Virus record (IMG/VR): IMGVR_UViG_3300032323_001112
Location: 1 to 38,872 of that record
Source: a virus
DNA: 38,872 bases
Reading direction: 5' to 3' (one strand)
The notes below the pieces were generated by a model. The model saw only the letters and a program-made list of their open reading frames with translations, was not told the DNA's origin and did no database searches. Made by a program: the position numbers and the translations under genes. The stretch's first letter is position 1. Each line of letters begins with the position of its first letter. Shown here piece after piece: positions 37,336 through 38,872 of this stretch.

Positions 37336-37656
37336 TTAACGAGGAATACGAACCACAATGCCCTGTGGCGTAGAAACAACATCATAGCCCTTGCTCTCAA
37401 GAATGCTCACAGCCTCTTTGGCCAAGCTCTTATCCCGCTTGATGGCACCTTCGATCTTCACCGCGATAAACTTCTTACGATAGTTGATGTAGCTCCCAGC
37501 GTAGGCGAATGCTGTGTCCAACAAGTCCAGGGCTCTCTGTGCCAGGCACTGCTGTTCCCTAGTGTAGGTGCATGCCATTTCACGATTGCGGAAGTAGGCG
37601 TTTAGAGCAGCCCCGCGCTTGTTATCGTCTGCATCTCTGTAGTTTAATGCTTTCAT
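37336..37656 (-). CDS. Small hypothetical protein
   Basis: A 106-residue product if the second of two adjacent ATGs (37656) is used. AAGGAGCG then stands five bases upstream, as in the neighbouring genes, while the first ATG (37659) would be too close. The protein starts MKALNYRDADDNKRGAALNA and contains a helical core (REQQCLAQRALDLLDTAFAYAG), IAVKIEGAIKRDKSLAKEAV and a final strand GIVVRIPR. Unrecognised. It is the only gene of the P10 unit. Confidence 0.74.
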   Translation of the reverse strand: MKALNYRDADDNKRGAALNAYFRNREMACTYTREQQCLAQRALDLLDTAFAYAGSYINYRKKFIAVKIEGAIKRDKSLAKEAVSILESKGYDVVSTPQGIVVRIPR

Positions 37657-37685
37657 CATCGCTCCTTGTTATTCACTATACCTCT

Positions 37686-37716
37686 AGTATAGCGCCGATC
37701 ATCCAAATGGTCAACC
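37686..37716 (-). promoter_or_regulatory. Early sigma70 promoter P10
   Basis: GGTTGACC, 17-bp spacer, TATACT (37686-37691). One mismatch at the last -35 base. It abuts the terminator at 37720-37739, repeating the terminator-promoter pairing seen at P5. Confidence 0.82.
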
Positions 37717-37719
37717 AAT

Positions 37720-37739
37720 AAAAAAGGCCCTTTCGGGCC
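37720..37739 (-). terminator. Intrinsic terminator of the 37745 gene
   Basis: On the - strand, GGCCC-GAAA-GGGCC (37739-37726) is followed by six T (37725-37720). A strong Rho-independent terminator with a stable GAAA loop, beginning five bases after the stop of the 37745 gene. Confidence 0.9.
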
Positions 37740-37744
37740 CAGGG

Positions 37745-38092
37745 TTAATCCAAACGTGATCCACTGTAGGCTTCGAATCCGTATCGCTTGAACACCGCCG
37801 CCGCAGCATCGGCACCAGCTTCGAGGGTGTCGATGTTCTGGCAACCGAAACCGCTGGGGTTATACAGTTGCAGCCCGCCTGAGTAGCTAGGACGGATTCC
37901 GCACTCTTTCAGTGCTCGGCCGATCTTGGTGTTGCCCTTGATCTTGTAGATGTTGACCCAGGCAAAGCCACAGGCGAAACGATCCTGGCCACCCAAGACT
38001 TCACGGAAGTACTTCTCGGCAGCAGCATACGCAGCAGTCTTGGCTTCATTGACGATTGCAGGAATCTGCTCGGGGGTAACGGTAACAGTCAT
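37745..38092 (-). CDS. Conserved phage hypothetical protein
   Basis: A 115-residue protein of a family I recognise from many phages of Gram-negative bacteria, function unknown. The hallmarks are DRFACGFAWVNIYKIKGNTK (about 37-56) followed by YNPSG and a C-terminal AAAVFKRYGFEAYSGSRLD. The N-terminal helix is alanine-rich. The start has TTAGGAGCGA upstream. It forms a monocistronic unit with P11 and a strong terminator. Confidence 0.82.
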   Translation of the reverse strand: MTVTVTPEQIPAIVNEAKTAAYAAAEKYFREVLGGQDRFACGFAWVNIYKIKGNTKIGRALKECGIRPSYSGGLQLYNPSGFGCQNIDTLEAGADAAAAVFKRYGFEAYSGSRLD

Positions 38093-38123
38093 AGTTCGCT
38101 CCTAAGTTGTTTACAGTTTTAAT

Positions 38124-38154
38124 AGTATAGCACCGATCTGCGGCACTGTCAACC
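38124..38154 (-). promoter_or_regulatory. Early sigma70 promoter P11
   Basis: GGTTGACA, 17-bp spacer, TATACT (38124-38129). It stands three bases after the stop of the 38158 gene. Confidence 0.85.
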
Positions 38155-38157
38155 GAT

Positions 38158-38331
38158 TTACGAGTTCATCGTATCGTAGGGACTAAAACTTTCTTCTCCC
38201 AACGACTCAGATTCCATCCAACCGTAGACGATCTCTACGGGGCACTCCAAGATCGCAGCGATCATCTTAGGACTGTGACCATCGATGTACAGTTGCTCGA
38301 TGTCATATGCAAGTTCGCTCATCGTGCTCAT
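38158..38331 (-). CDS. 57-residue protein with helix-turn-helix-like segment
   Basis: A short gene whose ATG overlaps the upstream stop (ATGA). The product begins MSTMSELAYDIEQLYIDGHS, followed by PKMIAAILECPVEIVYGWM. The spacing of IEQLYIDG, PKMIAAIL and VEIVYGWM is that of a helix-turn-helix (sigma region 4-like). The C-terminal tail is acidic. It could be a small DNA-binding regulator of the early region. No experimental relative is known to me. Confidence 0.7.
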   Translation of the reverse strand: MSTMSELAYDIEQLYIDGHSPKMIAAILECPVEIVYGWMESESLGEESFSPYDTMNS

Positions 38332-38453
38332 TTCACGGTCTCTTTCATGACTTCTTGGGTTTTACCTACGGCCTTGTCAACGGCTGATGCAACACCAGAC
38401 ACACCAACAGTGGCTACGAACATACCTGCAATGAATGCTAAAAGTAGTTTCAT
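38328..38453 (-). CDS. 41-residue exported or membrane-anchored micro-protein
   Basis: A short gene with an AAAGGAGCG site and overlaps of four bases with both neighbours. The product starts MKLLLAFIAGMFVATVGVSG, which reads as a signal peptide or anchor with an ASA site near residue 24, followed by a charged helix (VDKAVGKTQEVMKETVK). I recall similar MKxLLAFxxGMFVATVG peptides in cyanophages. A periplasmic or envelope role is likely. Confidence 0.72.
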   Translation of the reverse strand: MKLLLAFIAGMFVATVGVSGVASAVDKAVGKTQEVMKETVK

Positions 38454-38659
38454 TTTACCGCTCCTTTCGTTGTTTCAGTATCTATATTGTACGATCGAAC
38501 ATCCAATCTGTCAACCTCTATGTGCGTAGCAGCGGGGTCAGTGGCTAAAAAGCCACACCCCCTGGCACTCTTGTATAGGTGGGCGCAGAATTGGCTCGCG
38601 ACTGATTCATCTGCTTTAAGGTTGTAGCCTAGGACTGCCAACAACCACCCGTAGAACAT
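38450..38659 (-). CDS. Small protein whose 3' half contains promoter P12
   Basis: A 69-residue protein. The ATG shares a base with the upstream stop (TAATG) and its stop overlaps the next ATG (ATGA), so the frame is respected at both ends. It begins MFYGWLLAVLGYNLKADESV, with a short hydrophobic start, two Cys-containing segments (FCAHLYKSARGCGF) and a polar tail. The last third is encoded by the P12 promoter and the ribosome site of the next gene, so these bases serve two functions. It is unrecognised, and it remains possible that only the promoter matters here. Confidence 0.6.
   Translation of the reverse strand: MFYGWLLAVLGYNLKADESVASQFCAHLYKSARGCGFLATDPAATHIEVDRLDVRSYNIDTETTKGAVK
38486..38516 (-). 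promoter_or_regulatory. Early sigma70 promoter P12
   Basis: GGTTGACA, 17-bp spacer, TACAAT (38486-38491). It lies wholly inside the coding region of the 38450 gene and drives the genes at 38453 and 38331. Confidence 0.75.
38534..38561. repeat. Hairpin with GTGGCT/AGCCAC stem inside the 38450 gene
   Basis: The arms GTGGCT (38541-38546) and AGCCAC (38551-38556) pair around AAAA, extended by GGGGT (38534-38538) and ACCCC (38557-38561) with a two-base bulge. No T-tract on the - strand, so termination is doubtful. It sits just upstream of P12. Confidence 0.5.
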
Positions 38660-38872
38660 TAAGCCGTCTCCGTTTCCTTCTCATAGATCACAGTCTGACC
38701 AAAGGGTGCTTCTGCAGATGTATTGCCCTTGACGATGAACAGGGTATCGCAGTAGTCTGAGTCACCCCAACTACCGCAGGGATAGCCGTCTGTGAACATG
38801 ATGAACTTACGAGGTTGAAGACCCTGCTCTTTCATGAACTCGAAGTTCACGGCAAAGTCTGTGCCACCACCA
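38659..38872 (-). CDS. C-terminal end of a VWA-domain protein (partial)
   Basis: The frame is open to the window edge, so the 5' part of the gene lies beyond it. The visible 70 residues begin GGGTDFAVNFEFMKEQGLQP, with a GGGTD element like the second metal-site motif of von Willebrand factor A domains, then KFIMFTDGYPCGSWGD (the FTDG strand) and a final FGQTVIY strand. This matches phage and bacterial VWA-like (DUF2201/CobT-type) proteins, which often work with MoxR-type ATPases. No ATPase is visible here. Its stop shares a base with the next ATG. Confidence 0.78.
   Translation of the reverse strand, partial: GGGTDFAVNFEFMKEQGLQPRKFIMFTDGYPCGSWGDSDYCDTLFIVKGNTSAEAPFGQTVIYEKETETA

Noticed and set aside
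32384-38516. Regularly recurring GTCAACC elements that could look like a CRISPR array or dispersed repeat family
   Set aside because: The recurring unit is a promoter: constant -35 and -10 boxes, 17-bp spacers and genes of varying length between copies. There are no uniform spacers of repeat length and no cas genes.
1-38872. tRNA genes, integrase, transposase or attachment sites
   Set aside because: I looked for cloverleaf-like GGTTCGA arms with matching stems and for recombinase motifs and saw none that I could support.
1-38872. Assignment to a cyanophage host
   Set aside because: Many genes resemble cyanophage ones, but no photosystem, plastocyanin, phosphate or carbon-metabolism genes typical of cyanophages are present, so only a broad T4-like aquatic phage assignment is justified.

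Overview
The window looks like part of the genome of a T4-like (myovirus) phage of an aquatic Gram-negative bacterium, of the broad group that includes marine cyanophages and pelagiphages. The evidence is a set of recognisable T4 replication and recombination genes: the probable gp32 C-terminus, UvsX, UvsY-like, UvsW, gp62-like clamp loader, gp61 primase and gp41 helicase. T4-type late promoter boxes (TATAAATA) sit in front of a structural gene and several accessory genes. No photosynthesis gene, tRNA, integrase or transposase was seen, and the host cannot be named from the sequence alone.

Layout. (1) 1-2090: recombination block (gp32 end, uvsX, small acidic protein, uvsY-like). (2) 2087-14919: a large glycan island inserted between uvsY and uvsW. 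It encodes a shortened UDP-sugar dehydrogenase, an SDR epimerase, GDP-mannose 4,6-dehydratase, a nucleotidyltransferase fused to a mannose-6-phosphate-isomerase-type cupin, five DxD glycosyltransferase genes, GT17- and GT25-like transferases, three paralogous GT-B-like proteins and two methyltransferases. The first half is very AT-rich. (3) 14956-26998: replication core on the + strand (unknown protein, uvsW, unknowns, cupin, gp62, zinc-finger protein, a miniature DnaE-like protein, methyltransferase, structural protein, primase, 38-aa protein, carbamoyltransferase N-domain, 2OG oxygenase, gp41). (4) 27003-31397: accessory genes on both strands (nucleotidyltransferase, two SGNH-like hydrolases, two more 2OG oxygenases), closed on the + strand by two tandem terminator-like hairpins. 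(5) 31566-38872: about 27 small genes, all on the - strand and GC-richer, many encoding tiny membrane proteins.

The most striking feature is regulatory. Region 5 carries twelve near-consensus sigma70 promoters in about 6 kb, eleven of them with exact 17-bp spacing. All have the extended -35 GGTTGAC, and most are followed by a leader with the ribosome site AAGGAGCGA. This is the look of a phage early region that competes for host RNA polymerase. In three places the stop codon of one gene lies inside the -35 box of the next promoter. A second pattern links replication genes and small genes. Five genes (14956, gp62, primase, and two tiny membrane proteins) have a perfect TATAAT box 5-7 nt before the ATG and no Shine-Dalgarno sequence, so their mRNAs are probably leaderless. 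A third notable item is a 192-residue protein that keeps the collinear catalytic motifs of bacterial DNA polymerase III alpha (DnaE) in about one sixth of the normal length.

How the genes may work together (inference): the early - strand genes take over the cell, the recombination and replication block copies the genome, and the sugar-nucleotide enzymes and glycosyltransferases remodel host surface glycan or decorate the virion. The structural protein and some accessory genes come on late from TATAAATA promoters.
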